Shown here in pieces: positions 27,976-37,104 of a stretch of 64,000 nt of DNA. The DNA lies in the NCBI GenBank assembly GCA_965262235.1, contig OZ253504.1:186001-250000 (forward strand), read 5' to 3'. Every line of letters begins with the position of its first letter. Position 1 is the stretch's first letter. The notes below the pieces were generated by a model. It was given only the letters and a program-made list of their open reading frames with translations, ran no database searches and had not been told where the DNA came from. A program made the translations under genes and the position numbers. This stretch comes from CATQGW01 sp965262235. GTDB lineage: Bacteria; Chloroflexota; Dehalococcoidia; Bin125.

Positions 27976-30258
27976 TCAGCCTCCCACCCTCTGCGCGGAG
28001 AGTGGGGGCCGCCAGCGCTGCAGGCGAAGGGCATTGGTCAGAACGCTGAGGCTCGAGAGCATCATCGCTCCTGCCGCCACGATCGGCTCGAACGTGCCTT
28101 GCTCGCCGAACATCCACTCGAGGCCGCCCGGCACTCCGCCGACGGCGCTGAAGATCGGCCAGCCGATGCCCGCCGCCAGCGGGATCAGCAGGATGTTGTA
28201 GCCGAACGCGAAGCCAAGATTCTGGCCGATCGTCCGCCGCGTCGCGCGCGCCAGCGCGAGCGCCGCCGCCACGATCCGCGGGTCGTCGCGCATCAGCGTC
28301 GCGTCGGCCGCATCGACTGCAATGTCGGCGCCGCTGCGCAGCGCCATGCCGAGGTCGGCCTGGGCGAGCGCCGGCGCGTCGTTGACGCCGTCCCCCACCA
28401 TCGCCACGATCTCGCCCTGCGCCTGAAGACCCGCCACGATCCCTGACTTCTCCTCGGGCAGCGCCTCCGAGACGATCTCGCTGACCCCGACTCGCTCACC
28501 GATCGACTGCGCGACCGCGTCGGAGTCGCCCGTGACGAGCAACACGCGCAGGCCCGCGCGCTGCAGCTGCGCGACGGCCTCCGTCGCCCCCGGCTTCAGC
28601 TCATCCGCCGTCCAAATCACACCGGCCGGCGTCCCGTCAACCGCGACCAACATGCCGGTCGCCGCCTCGCGCTCACCCGCCGGCTGGTCAGCTTCAATGC
28701 CGAGCTCGTGCATCAGACGCGGGTTGCCGACCGCGACCTCGCGCGAGCCGACGCGGCCCACTGCCCCCCGGCCGGGCATCGCGCGAAACTCCTCAACCGG
28801 CGCGATCTCTTCGCCGAGTTCGCGAGCGTGATCGAGGACGGCGGCCGCCAACGGATGTTCCGAGGCCGCCTCGACAGCGGCAGCGAGCGCGAGCAGCTCC
28901 GGCTCGTTCCCGCCGTGCGCCTCAACCGAGACGACGCGGTGACGGCCCGTGGTCAGCGTCCCCGTCTTGTCGAAGACCACCACGCTCACCCGTGCGGCTC
29001 GCTCCAGCGCCTCGGCGTCGCGGAAGAGCACGCCCGTCGATGCTGCGCGTCCTGCGCCGGCAGCAATCGCCGCAGGCGTGGCGAGTCCGAGTGCGCAGGG
29101 GCAGGCGACGACGAGCACCGCCACCGCCGTCAGCACACCGAGCGTCCAGGCGGGTTCGGGGCCGAGCGCCGCCCACAGCGCGAAGGCGACGGCCGCCACC
29201 GTGATCACGGCTGGGACGAACACCGACGCGATCCGGTCCGCAAGCCGCTGGATCGGGGCCTTCGATGCCTGGGCCCGCTCGACCGCCGCCGCGACCCGCG
29301 CGAGCGCCGTGCCCGCGCCGACCTGGCGCGCCTCGTAGCGGAGCAGCCCGTCGCGATTGATCGCGCCCGCGAACACGAGGTCGCCGACATCCTTCGTCAC
29401 CACCGTGCTCTCGCCGGTCAGCGGCGCTTCGTCGACCGACGAGATGCCGGCGACGACCACCCCATCAACAGCGAATCGCTCGCCCGGCCGCACCACAAGC
29501 TCGTCGCCGACGATCACGTCGTCGACATCGAGCTCCACTTCCTCGCCGCCCCGAATAACGCGAGCGGTCGGTGGTCGCAGCCCAAGCAGGTTGGCGACTG
29601 CCGAGGCGGTGCGCCGCTTGACGCGCGTCTCGAGCCAGCGCCCGAGCGACACGAATCCGACAATGATCAGCGCGGTGTCGAAGAACACGTCGCGCGCCGC
29701 GCCGGCCGCCTCGAACGCGCCGCCGCCGAACGTCGCGGCTGCGCTGTAGGCCCAGGCGGCGGTTACCCCGAGCACGATCAGGGTGTCCATGTTCGCCCCG
29801 CCGCGCAGCCGCAGGCCCTGCATCGCGATCGGACCTGCGACCACGATCAGCGCCGGCGTGGCCACGATGAACAGCACGATGAAGAGCACGTCGCGATCCC
29901 AGCCCAGCTCCGCCCAGCGATTGACCTGCATCGCCACGAAGATGCCCCAGCCAAGCGCCAACGCGCCGCCGGCCCGCCAGGCCTGGCCAAGGTCGCCGCC
30001 CTCGGCCGACGCCCGCTCGCCGACGCCAAGCTGGTAGCCCGCCGATTCGATCGCGGCCGCGAACTCTTCACGGTCCGGCGATTCGCCGTCGATTTCGAGG
30101 ATCGCTCGGCCGGTCAGAAAGTCCGCGCTGGCCGCGGTCACTCCGTCGACGCGCACCAGCGCGCGCTCGACCCGCCGCACACAGGCGGCGCAGTGCATCC
30201 CTTCGACGGCCAGCACCGTCTGGGCTCGGGCCTGAGTCGGTGATTTCGTGACGCTCAT
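27976..30258 (-). CDS. copA: Copper-exporting P1B-type ATPase
   Basis: This 760-residue inner-membrane pump exports Cu+. It has one N-terminal metal-binding domain with GMHCAAC (C23, C26), then eight predicted membrane helices. VVACPCALGLATP carries the CPC metal site, DEAPLTGESTVV the actuator TGE loop and VVFDKTGTLTTG the phosphorylated Asp. ASEHPLA carries the P1B His-Pro and MVGDGVNDAPAL the hinge. YN-x-LLIPLAAG and MMLSSLSVLTNALRLQ match the Cu+ sites in the last two helices. All catalytic motifs are present. It is convergent with glpD and divergent from the ATP-grasp gene. No CsoR or CopZ gene is adjacent. Confidence 0.95.
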   Translation of the reverse strand: MSVTKSPTQARAQTVLAVEGMHCAACVRRVERALVRVDGVTAASADFLTGRAILEIDGESPDREEFAAAIESAGYQLGVGERASAEGGDLGQAWRAGGALALGWGIFVAMQVNRWAELGWDRDVLFIVLFIVATPALIVVAGPIAMQGLRLRGGANMDTLIVLGVTAAWAYSAAATFGGGAFEAAGAARDVFFDTALIIVGFVSLGRWLETRVKRRTASAVANLLGLRPPTARVIRGGEEVELDVDDVIVGDELVVRPGERFAVDGVVVAGISSVDEAPLTGESTVVTKDVGDLVFAGAINRDGLLRYEARQVGAGTALARVAAAVERAQASKAPIQRLADRIASVFVPAVITVAAVAFALWAALGPEPAWTLGVLTAVAVLVVACPCALGLATPAAIAAGAGRAASTGVLFRDAEALERAARVSVVVFDKTGTLTTGRHRVVSVEAHGGNEPELLALAAAVEAASEHPLAAAVLDHARELGEEIAPVEEFRAMPGRGAVGRVGSREVAVGNPRLMHELGIEADQPAGEREAATGMLVAVDGTPAGVIWTADELKPGATEAVAQLQRAGLRVLLVTGDSDAVAQSIGERVGVSEIVSEALPEEKSGIVAGLQAQGEIVAMVGDGVNDAPALAQADLGMALRSGADIAVDAADATLMRDDPRIVAAALALARATRRTIGQNLGFAFGYNILLIPLAAGIGWPIFSAVGGVPGGLEWMFGEQGTFEPIVAAGAMMLSSLSVLTNALRLQRWRPPLSAQRVGG

Positions 30259-30334
30259 CGCTCATCAAGTGTACGGACGCCGCACACCGCTGCGGGATAG
30301 ACTCGCGGCGACGAGTGAGCGGGACGGAGCGCGT

Positions 30335-31579
30335 GTGACGCGGGTAATGCTGTTGATTCCCACCGCCTCGTGGCGCGCGCCCGACTTCATGGCCGCCGCC
30401 GACCGAATGGGTCTGGACGTGGTGGTCGCGTCGGATCTCGATCAGCCGCTGGCCGACATGTACTCGGGCCGCTGGTTCACAGTGCCATATCACGATCCGC
30501 AGCTGGGAGCGCAGGCCGTCGCCCGCTATGCCGACCGCTTCCCGCTCGACGCGGTGGTCGCTGTCGATGATCCCGGCATTCATCTCGCCGCGCTGGCCAG
30601 CGAGACGCTCGATCTACCTACCAACGGCGCCGAGGCCGTGCTCGCGACGCGCGACAAGTCGGTGCTGCGGCGCCGCCTCGCCGAGGGCGGCGTTCCGTCG
30701 CCTCGCTGGCATGTCGCACGATTCGAGACTGAAGCGAGCGAGACAGCCGCCGTCGTCGAGCAGCGGGTCGGCTGGCCGGTCGTGATCAAGCCGCTCGGGC
30801 TCAACGGCAGCCGCGGCGTAATGCGCGCCAACGATCCAGCCGCGTTCGCGCAGGCGGTCAAGCGGCTGCGTCGTTTGCTCTCCGCCCCGGACGTACGCGG
30901 CGAATGCACCGAGAGCCCCGATTCATACCTGATCGAGCAGTACATCCACGGCGACGAAGTCGCGCTCGAGGGCCTGCTGCGCGACGGTCGGCTGCACACG
31001 CTGGCACTCTTCGACAAGCCGGATCCGCTCCACGGACCGTTCTTCGAAGAGACGATTTATGTCACGCCCTCGCGTCATTCCGCAGCCAGGCAGGACCTGA
31101 TCTCCGAGACGACGCAGCGCTCGGCGGACGCCCTCGGCCTGCGCGACGGTCCGCTGCACGCCGAACTTCGGCTCAACGACGACGGAGCCTGGCCCGTCGA
31201 CGTGGCGGCGCGCACGATCGGCGGCCTCTGCGCCCGCACGCTCAACTTCGGCGCCGGCATCTCGCTCGAAGAGATCGTGCTGCGACACGCGGTCGGCGCG
31301 CCACTCGAGTCGCTCAACCGCGAGACGCGCGCCGCGGGCGTGATGATGATTCCAGTCCCGCGCCGTGGCCGGTTGCGGGCGGTTCTCGGCGTCGACGAAG
31401 CGCGCGCCGTGCCGCACATCGACAGCATCGATATCGAGGCGCGGATCGGCGACCGCCTGGTCCCGCTCCCCGAGAGCTCGAACTATCCCGGCTTCATCTT
31501 CGCCCGCGCCGACACCCCCGCCGAGGTCGAGCAAGCCCTCCGCGACGCCCACGCCCGCCTCACCTTCGTAATCGCCTGA
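30335..31579 (+). CDS. ATP-grasp carboxylate-amine ligase
   Basis: The GTG at 30335 has GGAG six to nine bases upstream; ATG 30347 is the alternative. The order is a preATP-grasp Rossmann part (VMLLIPTASWRAPDFMAAAD), the ATP-grasp domain from about residue 105 (LATRDKSVLRRRLAEGGVPS, WPVVIKPLGLNGSRGVMRA, YLIEQYIHGDEVALEGLL), the metal-binding ELRLNDDGAWPVDVAARTIG, and a LAL_C2-like C-terminal part (AAGVMMIPVPRRGRLRAVLG). This arrangement matches L-amino-acid ligases and related ligases that join a carboxylate to an amine through an acyl phosphate. The substrate cannot be read from sequence. It is divergent from copA. Confidence 0.85.
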   Translation: MTRVMLLIPTASWRAPDFMAAADRMGLDVVVASDLDQPLADMYSGRWFTVPYHDPQLGAQAVARYADRFPLDAVVAVDDPGIHLAALASETLDLPTNGAEAVLATRDKSVLRRRLAEGGVPSPRWHVARFETEASETAAVVEQRVGWPVVIKPLGLNGSRGVMRANDPAAFAQAVKRLRRLLSAPDVRGECTESPDSYLIEQYIHGDEVALEGLLRDGRLHTLALFDKPDPLHGPFFEETIYVTPSRHSAARQDLISETTQRSADALGLRDGPLHAELRLNDDGAWPVDVAARTIGGLCARTLNFGAGISLEEIVLRHAVGAPLESLNRETRAAGVMMIPVPRRGRLRAVLGVDEARAVPHIDSIDIEARIGDRLVPLPESSNYPGFIFARADTPAEVEQALRDAHARLTFVIA

Positions 31580-31590
31580 GCCGGCCGGCG

Positions 31591-32169
31591 ATGCGCAGCA
31601 TGCACAAACTTCGAGCGCGTCTCGCACGCATGCCCAACAGTGAACATCAATCTGATGTCGACGAGCCGCTCGCTGTGGGATGGGCTGACTCCCTTGATCT
31701 GGACACGCTGGACTATCTGTACGCCGAGAGCCGCGCTCGCCTGCTCGAGCAACTTCAGGCCATCGATGCACTAGCTGCGAAGGCGCGCACAGTTGCCGGA
31801 TTCGTAGCTCTCGTGATCATCGCGACCGGGGTCCTGGGAGATCTCCGCATCTCGTTCACCGAGGACAGAGTCGCCAGCAGCCTCTCCATGATCGCGGTGA
31901 TTGCGTTCGTAGGCGTCCTCGCCAGCGCAGCAGTAATCATGTGGCCGCATCCGATCAGAACGGGGGTGCTCCCAACATGGTTGGCCCGCTATTCGATCGA
32001 CGAGCCGAATGCGACGGCACTGAGAGCCGCCACGACCGAGATCCAGGTCGATGCATTCGCTTGGAACGTGCAGACGATGGCACGCAACGACACCATCATC
32101 CGAGGCATGATGGCGCTCGCGGCTGTTGAGGTTTCGGCAGTCCTCGCGCTATTCATCTCAGGGGCATGA
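31591..32169 (+). CDS. Membrane protein with coiled N-terminus, unknown function
   Basis: The frame starts at ATG 31591 (also possible at 31600 or 31630), 12 bases after the ATP-grasp stop. A soluble acidic N-terminus ends in a helix (DYLYAESRARLLEQLQAIDA). Two membrane segments (VAGFVALVIIATGVLG and LSMIAVIAFVGVLASAAVIM), a cytosolic stretch and a final hydrophobic helix (MMALAAVEVSAVLALFISG) follow. The layout recalls SLATT-type two-helix proteins, but no diagnostic motif was recognised. It may share a transcript with the ligase. Confidence 0.65.
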   Translation: MRSMHKLRARLARMPNSEHQSDVDEPLAVGWADSLDLDTLDYLYAESRARLLEQLQAIDALAAKARTVAGFVALVIIATGVLGDLRISFTEDRVASSLSMIAVIAFVGVLASAAVIMWPHPIRTGVLPTWLARYSIDEPNATALRAATTEIQVDAFAWNVQTMARNDTIIRGMMALAAVEVSAVLALFISGA

Positions 32170-32180
32170 CGAGCCGTGAC

Positions 32181-32318
32181 CTAGAGGCTGCGCTTCTGTA
32201 TCTCGACCGCAGGGCCGGGCGGGCGCTTCGGTGCGCGGCGCGGCGGCGGCGGTCTGATCGGCGCGGGGCTCGCGCCCCGACGAGGCTCTCTCGATCCAGC
32301 GGGTTTCTTCTCAGCCAT
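32181..32318 (-). CDS. Small basic Pro-rich protein downstream of the MFS gene
   Basis: ATG 32318 starts 9 bases after the MFS stop. It encodes 45 residues (MAEKKPAGSREPRRG... PAPIRPPPPRRAPKRPP ...EIQKRSL), rich in Pro, Arg and Lys and lacking hydrophobic segments. Its coupling to the MFS gene supports it; the absence of a clear ribosome-binding site and its composition weaken the case. Confidence 0.4.
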   Translation of the reverse strand: MAEKKPAGSREPRRGASPAPIRPPPPRRAPKRPPGPAVEIQKRSL

Positions 32319-32327
32319 GTCTGCATT

Positions 32328-33746
32328 CTACAGACCTGCGCCACCGACTTGCTGCTCGGCAGGTCGAGCGATGATCGAGGGCGGGGAGCGGCGCGGAGGC
32401 TGGGCGCGGGCGAACCAGACCGGCAGCGCCGCCGCGAACGTGAGCAGAGCAGTCACCGTGAGCGGCAACTCGTAGCTGCCCACGGCGTCCTCCATCAGAC
32501 CGATCATCCAGGGGCCGACTCCGCTCGAGATGTTCGTCGCCAGCGCCAGCAGGCCGTAGATCGCGCCGAAGCTGACGTAGCCGAAAACCTCGCTGACCAA
32601 CAGCGCCTGCATCATGTAGATGTTGCCGATCGTGAAGCCGAAGATCAGAATCCCGACCCACGTGACCACGCCGTTGTCGATGTGAATCACGACCAGCGCG
32701 GCGGCGCCCTGAATCAGCAGCAGCGCCATCGTGAGCCAGCGCTTGTCGATCCGGTCGGCCAGGAACCAGCCGACGAACAGCCTCGCGACGATGCTGCCGA
32801 TCGCGGTCACACTCAGTGTGGCGGTCGCGGCTGAGAGCGAGCCGAATCGCTGCTCGAGGAACGCGGTCTGGTGCAGGATGAAGCCCGTCTGCGCGAGCAG
32901 CACCACGACGAAGGTGATCAGCACCGCCCAGAACGGCACGGTGCGGACCGCCTCAGCGATCGTCCAGCGACGCGTCTGGACCGCGATGCTGAGTGCGTCG
33001 TTGGGCCGCTCCGCCCCACCGGCGTCAAAGCCGTCGGGCGGCAGGCCCAGCTCGCGCGGGTCCCAGACGAGCACCCAGAACACGATCGGCAGACCGACGA
33101 CAAGGATCAGGATGCCCATCACCGGCGTCGCCAGCTCGAGCCCGCCCGACTCGATCAGCATGCCGTTGAGCGGCGAGAGCACCGCGCCGCCCAGCGAGAC
33201 GCCGGTGGAAGCGATCGCCATCGCGCGGGCGCGGCGATGGATGAACCAGCGCGCGAGCGTCGCGTTGACCGCTACGCCGGCGGAGAGACCCGACCCGACG
33301 GCGAGCGCGATGTAGGCGAGATAGAGCTGCCAGAGCGAGTCGACGAAGCCGATCGCGATCGATCCCGCGCCGATGCAGACCAGTCCCGGGGCCATCCAAC
33401 GGCGCGAGCCGTGGCGATCGATCTGCGGACCGACGAGCGCCGCAGCGATCCCGGAGACGGCGAAGTAGAGCCCGGTCGCGAGCGAAACGTCGCCGTTGCT
33501 CCAGCCGTGCGCATCCTGTAGCGGGCCGAGATAGACGGCGAGCCCGTAGTAGCCGACGCCGACGGAGACGAACAGCAGCGCGGCACAGGCGCCGACGATC
33601 GCCCAGCCGTAGTACCAGCGACGCGGCAGCAGCCGCGCCGCAAGCGGACCCCGCCGCCCCGCCTCAAGACTCGCTTCCGGATCAGCCAATCGCGCCTGTC
33701 CCACTCCACCGCCGCAACTCGCGGAGTCTACCCTGCGTGCGACCAT
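32328..33746 (-). CDS. MFS transporter, monocarboxylate/oxalate-formate antiporter type
   Basis: There are twelve predicted membrane helices. The first is YYGWAIVGACAALLFVSVGV; the loop 2-3 motif is GPQIDRHGSRRWM, and helix 8-9 carries LFVGWFLADRIDKR. Motifs such as VAVNATLARWFIHRRARAM and GVSLGGAVLSPLNG match the subfamily that moves monocarboxylates. The start is uncertain: ATG 33746 would leave only 20 bases to the divergent deacetylase, while GTG 33704 leaves room for promoters. The substrate is unknown. Confidence 0.88.
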   Translation of the reverse strand: MVARRVDSASCGGGVGQARLADPEASLEAGRRGPLAARLLPRRWYYGWAIVGACAALLFVSVGVGYYGLAVYLGPLQDAHGWSNGDVSLATGLYFAVSGIAAALVGPQIDRHGSRRWMAPGLVCIGAGSIAIGFVDSLWQLYLAYIALAVGSGLSAGVAVNATLARWFIHRRARAMAIASTGVSLGGAVLSPLNGMLIESGGLELATPVMGILILVVGLPIVFWVLVWDPRELGLPPDGFDAGGAERPNDALSIAVQTRRWTIAEAVRTVPFWAVLITFVVVLLAQTGFILHQTAFLEQRFGSLSAATATLSVTAIGSIVARLFVGWFLADRIDKRWLTMALLLIQGAAALVVIHIDNGVVTWVGILIFGFTIGNIYMMQALLVSEVFGYVSFGAIYGLLALATNISSGVGPWMIGLMEDAVGSYELPLTVTALLTFAAALPVWFARAQPPRRSPPSIIARPAEQQVGGAGL

Positions 33747-33766
33747 TTTCCCGAAGGGGGTTCGCC

Positions 33767-34906
33767 ATGAGCACAGGCACGACGCGCCGCACCGGCTGGG
33801 TCTACCACGAGGCCTACATGTGGCACGACCCCGGCCGCATGCGCGCATTCGATCCCTCGATGCGGCGCTGGCTACAGGTCTGGGAGCATTACGAGAACCC
33901 CGAAACCAAGCGCCGGCTCAACAACCTGCTGGAGTACGTGGACTTCAGCGAGGAGCTGGTCCCGCTGAAGCCGCGGGCGGCCAACTTCGAGCAGGTCACC
34001 CGCTTCCACACGCCTGAGTATTTCGAGAAGATCCGCGAGATGAGCGAGGCCGATGGCGGCGAGGCCGGCGAAGGGGCCACCTTCAGCCACGGCGGCTTCG
34101 AGATCGCCCTGCTCGCCGCCGGCGGCACGATCACCGCGGTCGACGCGGTGCTCGACCGCGAGATCGACAACGCCTACGCGCTCGTGCGACCGCCCGGGCA
34201 CCACGCCGAGCGCGACCGCGGGCGTGGCTTCTGCATCTTTGGCAACGTCGCGATCGCCGGGCTGCACGCGCTCGCCGATCGTGGTCTCGCCCGGATCGCG
34301 ACGCTGGACTGGGACGTGCACCACGGCAACGGCACCCAACAGGCGTTCTACGACCGCAACGACGCGCTGACGATATCGATCCACCAGGACCAGTGGTATC
34401 CGCGCGACTCGGGCGCGATGGAGGAGACCGGTGAGGACGACGGCGACGGCTACAACATCAACATCCCGCTGCCGCCGGGCTCGGGACACGGCGCGTATGT
34501 CGCGACGATCGAGCAGGTCGTCATGCCGGCGCTGCGGGCGTTCAAGCCGGACCTGATCCTCGTGCCCTCGGGCTTCGACGGCGGCATGTACGACCCGCTG
34601 GGCCGGATGATGGCCTACAGCGAGACGTTCCGCGAGATGACCGGGCTGCTATTGGAGACGGCCGACGAGCTCTGCGAAGGGCGGCTCGTGCTCTCCCACG
34701 AGGGCGGCTACTCACCAACCTACGTGCCGTTCTGCGGACTCGCGGTGGTCGAGAAGCTAAGCGGCAAGACCTCCGGCGCCGCCGACCCGATGGGCGACAA
34801 CGCGGCCGGCGCCGGCGGTCAGGACCTACAGCCGCACCAGCAAGCACGCATCTCCGAGGCGGCGACGATGGTCGACCGCCTGCGGTCCCTCGAGGGCCTG
34901 AGCTAG
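33767..34906 (+). CDS. Class II histone-deacetylase-like / acetylpolyamine amidohydrolase
   Basis: This 379-residue protein is an arginase/deacetylase-fold Zn enzyme that removes acetyl groups from lysine or polyamines. It has RPPGHHAERDRGRGFCIFGN with the tandem catalytic His, LDWDVHHGNGTQ with Zn-binding Asp and His, ILVPSGFDGG with the second Asp, and LSHEGGYSP near the C-terminus with the catalytic-Tyr equivalent. The start is ATG 33767, preceded by AAGGGGG. It is divergent from the MFS gene. Bacterial members act on acetylpolyamines, acetoin-related metabolism or small amides, and which applies here is not evident. Confidence 0.92.
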   Translation: MSTGTTRRTGWVYHEAYMWHDPGRMRAFDPSMRRWLQVWEHYENPETKRRLNNLLEYVDFSEELVPLKPRAANFEQVTRFHTPEYFEKIREMSEADGGEAGEGATFSHGGFEIALLAAGGTITAVDAVLDREIDNAYALVRPPGHHAERDRGRGFCIFGNVAIAGLHALADRGLARIATLDWDVHHGNGTQQAFYDRNDALTISIHQDQWYPRDSGAMEETGEDDGDGYNINIPLPPGSGHGAYVATIEQVVMPALRAFKPDLILVPSGFDGGMYDPLGRMMAYSETFREMTGLLLETADELCEGRLVLSHEGGYSPTYVPFCGLAVVEKLSGKTSGAADPMGDNAAGAGGQDLQPHQQARISEAATMVDRLRSLEGLS

Positions 34907-35440
34907 CGCAACGCCGCAAGCGTCCGCTCCAAAATCGCTCCCCCCGAGGAGACCTGCGCGTAGTCCCCATTTCCCCTCTCCCCCCGCTCGGCGGGGGGAG
35001 ATGCCGCAGGCAGAGGGGGGCTGCTTGGCGCCCTCCAAGCTGACGGTCCCCGGAACCTCCCCCTCAGTCGCTGCGCGACAGCTCCCCCGCGGGAGACTTG
35101 CGCGTAATCTCCATTTCCCCTCTCCCCCCGCTCGGCGGGGGGAGATGCCGCAGGCAGAGGGGGGCTCCGGCCGCGCCCTCACCAGATAGCGGGAGCTCCC
35201 CACCGTCACTTCGTCACACCGCCACCGGCAGGGAAGGTCGGAGCAGTGGGACTTGCGCGCAGGTCTTCCTCGGGGGGAGCAGTTGGACCAGATCGTTCGA
35301 GCGCTCCGGCGCGACTCGACGAGCCTCGGATCAGGACGAGTGGGACGGCCGTCGGCCCGGTTAGCCCCGGTCAGGAATGGTCAGCACCGGTTGACTTCCG
35401 GCGGCGGATCGAAGGCTGCGCCGATGATCGGCGGAGTTAG
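34907..35440. other. Intergenic region with two GC-palindrome repeats
   Basis: No gene is supported over about 530 bases. Units at about 34961-35032 and 35097-35170 share CATTTCCCCTCTCCCCCC, GCTCGGCGGGGGGAGATGCC and a GCAGGCAGAGGGGGGCT tail. They lack the terminal repeats of the complete MITEs. A TTAG at 35437-35440 borders the next element. Confidence 0.6.
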
Positions 35441-35597
35441 GCAAGCTCTGAATAACTCTCCCCCCGCTTTGCGGGGGGAGATGTCACGGAGTGACAGAGG
35501 GGGGCTCCCCCGCTCCGCAACGGGGCGCCCCCCCTCTGCCTTCGGCCTCTCCCCCGCGAAGCGGAGGGAGAGGGGATCCGACTTGTTCAGAGGATTC
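35441..35597. repeat. IS5-like MITE with TTAG duplication
   Basis: This 157-bp element starts GCAAGCTCTGAATAACTC and ends GACTTGTTCAGAGGATTC. Its ends are inverted repeats (13 of 18 positions), and TTAG flanks both sides (35437-35440, 35598-35601). The interior has two GC-rich hairpins and no coding capacity. The element is similar to the copy at 54826-54983. IS5-subgroup elements have GGAAGGTGCGAATAAG-like ends and YTAR targets, so an IS5-type transposase probably moved it. It abuts the stop of the selenoprotein gene, whose TAA lies in the TTAG. Confidence 0.8.
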
Positions 35598-36932
35598 TTA
35601 GAGCGAGGCGAACTGCCCCGTGGTCGGCTCCGCTCAACAGAACCACGCCTCGGTCAGGCCGGGGACGTGCTGCGGGCTGGCCGGCGCGTCGGGCCACGGC
35701 GTCGCGTTCAGCCGCTCGCACGCGATCTGCTTGACGGCGGCGAAGACCTGCGCGTTCGTCGCCCCTTCTGCTCGTTCGACCAGCGCTGCGATCTCGGCTT
35801 GCAGCGCGTCCATCCGCGGATCGGGGTGGCGCCAGTGCCAGATCAGGCCGTCGTCGTCGAACTCGCGGAGCCAGCCGGCCGCGCGAATCGGCGCCACCAG
35901 CGGCGAGGCGGGCGGGACCAGCAGTCGCAGGCCGAGTTGCACGGGCGGTACCGCGGCGACCATCGCGTGCTGCTCGATGAAGCGAAGCAGCGCGAGGTAG
36001 TCGTCGCCCGCCGTCCAGGGCGTGAAGGGCAGCCAGGTGGGGCGCAGAGCGATTCCCGCGTCGGCGACGAGGGCGAGCGCCGTGCCGACATCGGCCGCGC
36101 TGTGGCCTTTGTCCAGCACGGCCAGCAGCTGGTCATCGACGGACTCGAACGCCGAGGTGATGAAGCTGACGCCGAGATCGGCCAGCGTGGGCAGCAGTTC
36201 GCGGTGATCCAGCAGGTGCTCGACCTTGATCGTTACGTCAAACGTCAGCTCCGCGTGGCGTCGGCGCGCTGCTTCGAGCAGCTCCAGCCCGTATGCGGGC
36301 GCGTTGAAGAAATCGGGATCGCCGAAGGTGATGTGGCGGGCGCCCATCGCGGCCTGTTGGTCGATGTCGCCGAGCACCGATTCGGCGCCGTTGAGCCGCA
36401 GTCGGCCGGCGTAGACGGGCGTGAGCGGGCAGTGGGTGCAGCGATGGGCGCAGCCGCGCGAGGCCTCGGCGTAACCGGTCAACTCGAACTCGCCTTCGCG
36501 CCCGTGGTAACGCGCGTAGGCGTCGAGCGGGGGCAGCCCGGAGCGATCGGGCACCGCGCGCAGGTCGCGGTCGAACGCGATCCCCATGGGGGCGTCGCCG
36601 CGCGCCAGCGCCAACAGCTGGCCATCCGTGTCGCCGGTCAGGGTGCGTCCGGGGATGCCCATCGCGCCGAGGCCGTAGAGCACGACCTTGTCGCCAAGGC
36701 CGCGCTGCTGGAGTTGCCGCGAGAGCGCCAGCCCGAGTCGTGCGGCGGTGTGCATCGGGGTCGAGATGGCGATCAGGTCGGCCCACTCGTAGCCGGACTC
36801 GTCGGCCGGTTCGACGGAGAGGTCGAGGGTTCGCACATCATGCCCGTCGCCGCGGAGCAGCGCCGCAGGCGCGGCCAGCCCAAGCGGCTGGTGGCCTTGC
36901 TCGTAGGTGTTGATCAGGAGAACGCAGGTCAC
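35598..36932 (-). CDS. B12-binding radical SAM selenoprotein with CUAEP tail
   Basis: The N-terminal part (residues 1-130) is a cobalamin-binding-like Rossmann region (GYEWADLIAISTPMHTA, LGDKVVLYGLGAM). The radical SAM core has the cluster motif CX3CX2C at C161, C165 and C168 (SRGCAHRCTHCPLTPVY), then HITFGDPDFFNAPAYGLEL and TFDVTIKVEHLL. At 35636-35634 the frame meets TGA after EAWFC. It continues AEPTTGQFASL to TAA at 35600-35598, so the tail is C-U-A-E-P. This matches the family named for CUAEP/CCAEP-tail radical SAM (seleno)proteins. Reading TGA as Sec gives 444 residues; stopping gives 432. A SECIS-like hairpin lies 13 bases after TGA. The reaction is unknown. Confidence 0.85.
35604..35620 (-). 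promoter_or_regulatory. Candidate bacterial SECIS hairpin
   Basis: On the minus strand, 13 bases after the TGA, CGGGGC pairs with GCCUCG (six pairs, one of them G-U) around the five-base loop AGUUC. The loop contains GU, and its G is 21 bases after the TGA. Position, small apical loop and GU fit the bacterial SECIS consensus. A larger competing stem starting with GAGCG/CGCUC also includes the TGA. SelB binding is not testable here. Confidence 0.55.
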
Positions 36933-37104
36933 TCGGTCAGTCTATGCCGCCACCGACCACACAGCCCGACCGTGAACGATCGGTGGCGCTCCGCGGCATC
37001 TTCGCGAACTGCCGCTTCGGCCCCCACCTAAGCTGTGCAGCCCCAGTGTCCCGCTCTTAGGACGCAGGCCTCCAGAGAGGTGCTGGAGGTGGAACAGTTG
37101 TGAG

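Noticed and set aside
28708..30243. Long plus-strand frame opposite the copper ATPase
   Set aside because: His/Arg/Asp-rich shadow of a clear CopA on the other strand; no domain.
34961..35170. Possible CRISPR array
   Set aside because: Only two imperfect palindromic units with no regular spacers and no cas genes.
35253..37031. 592-codon plus-strand frame opposite the radical SAM gene
   Set aside because: Shadow frame. The minus strand has conserved radical SAM motifs throughout.
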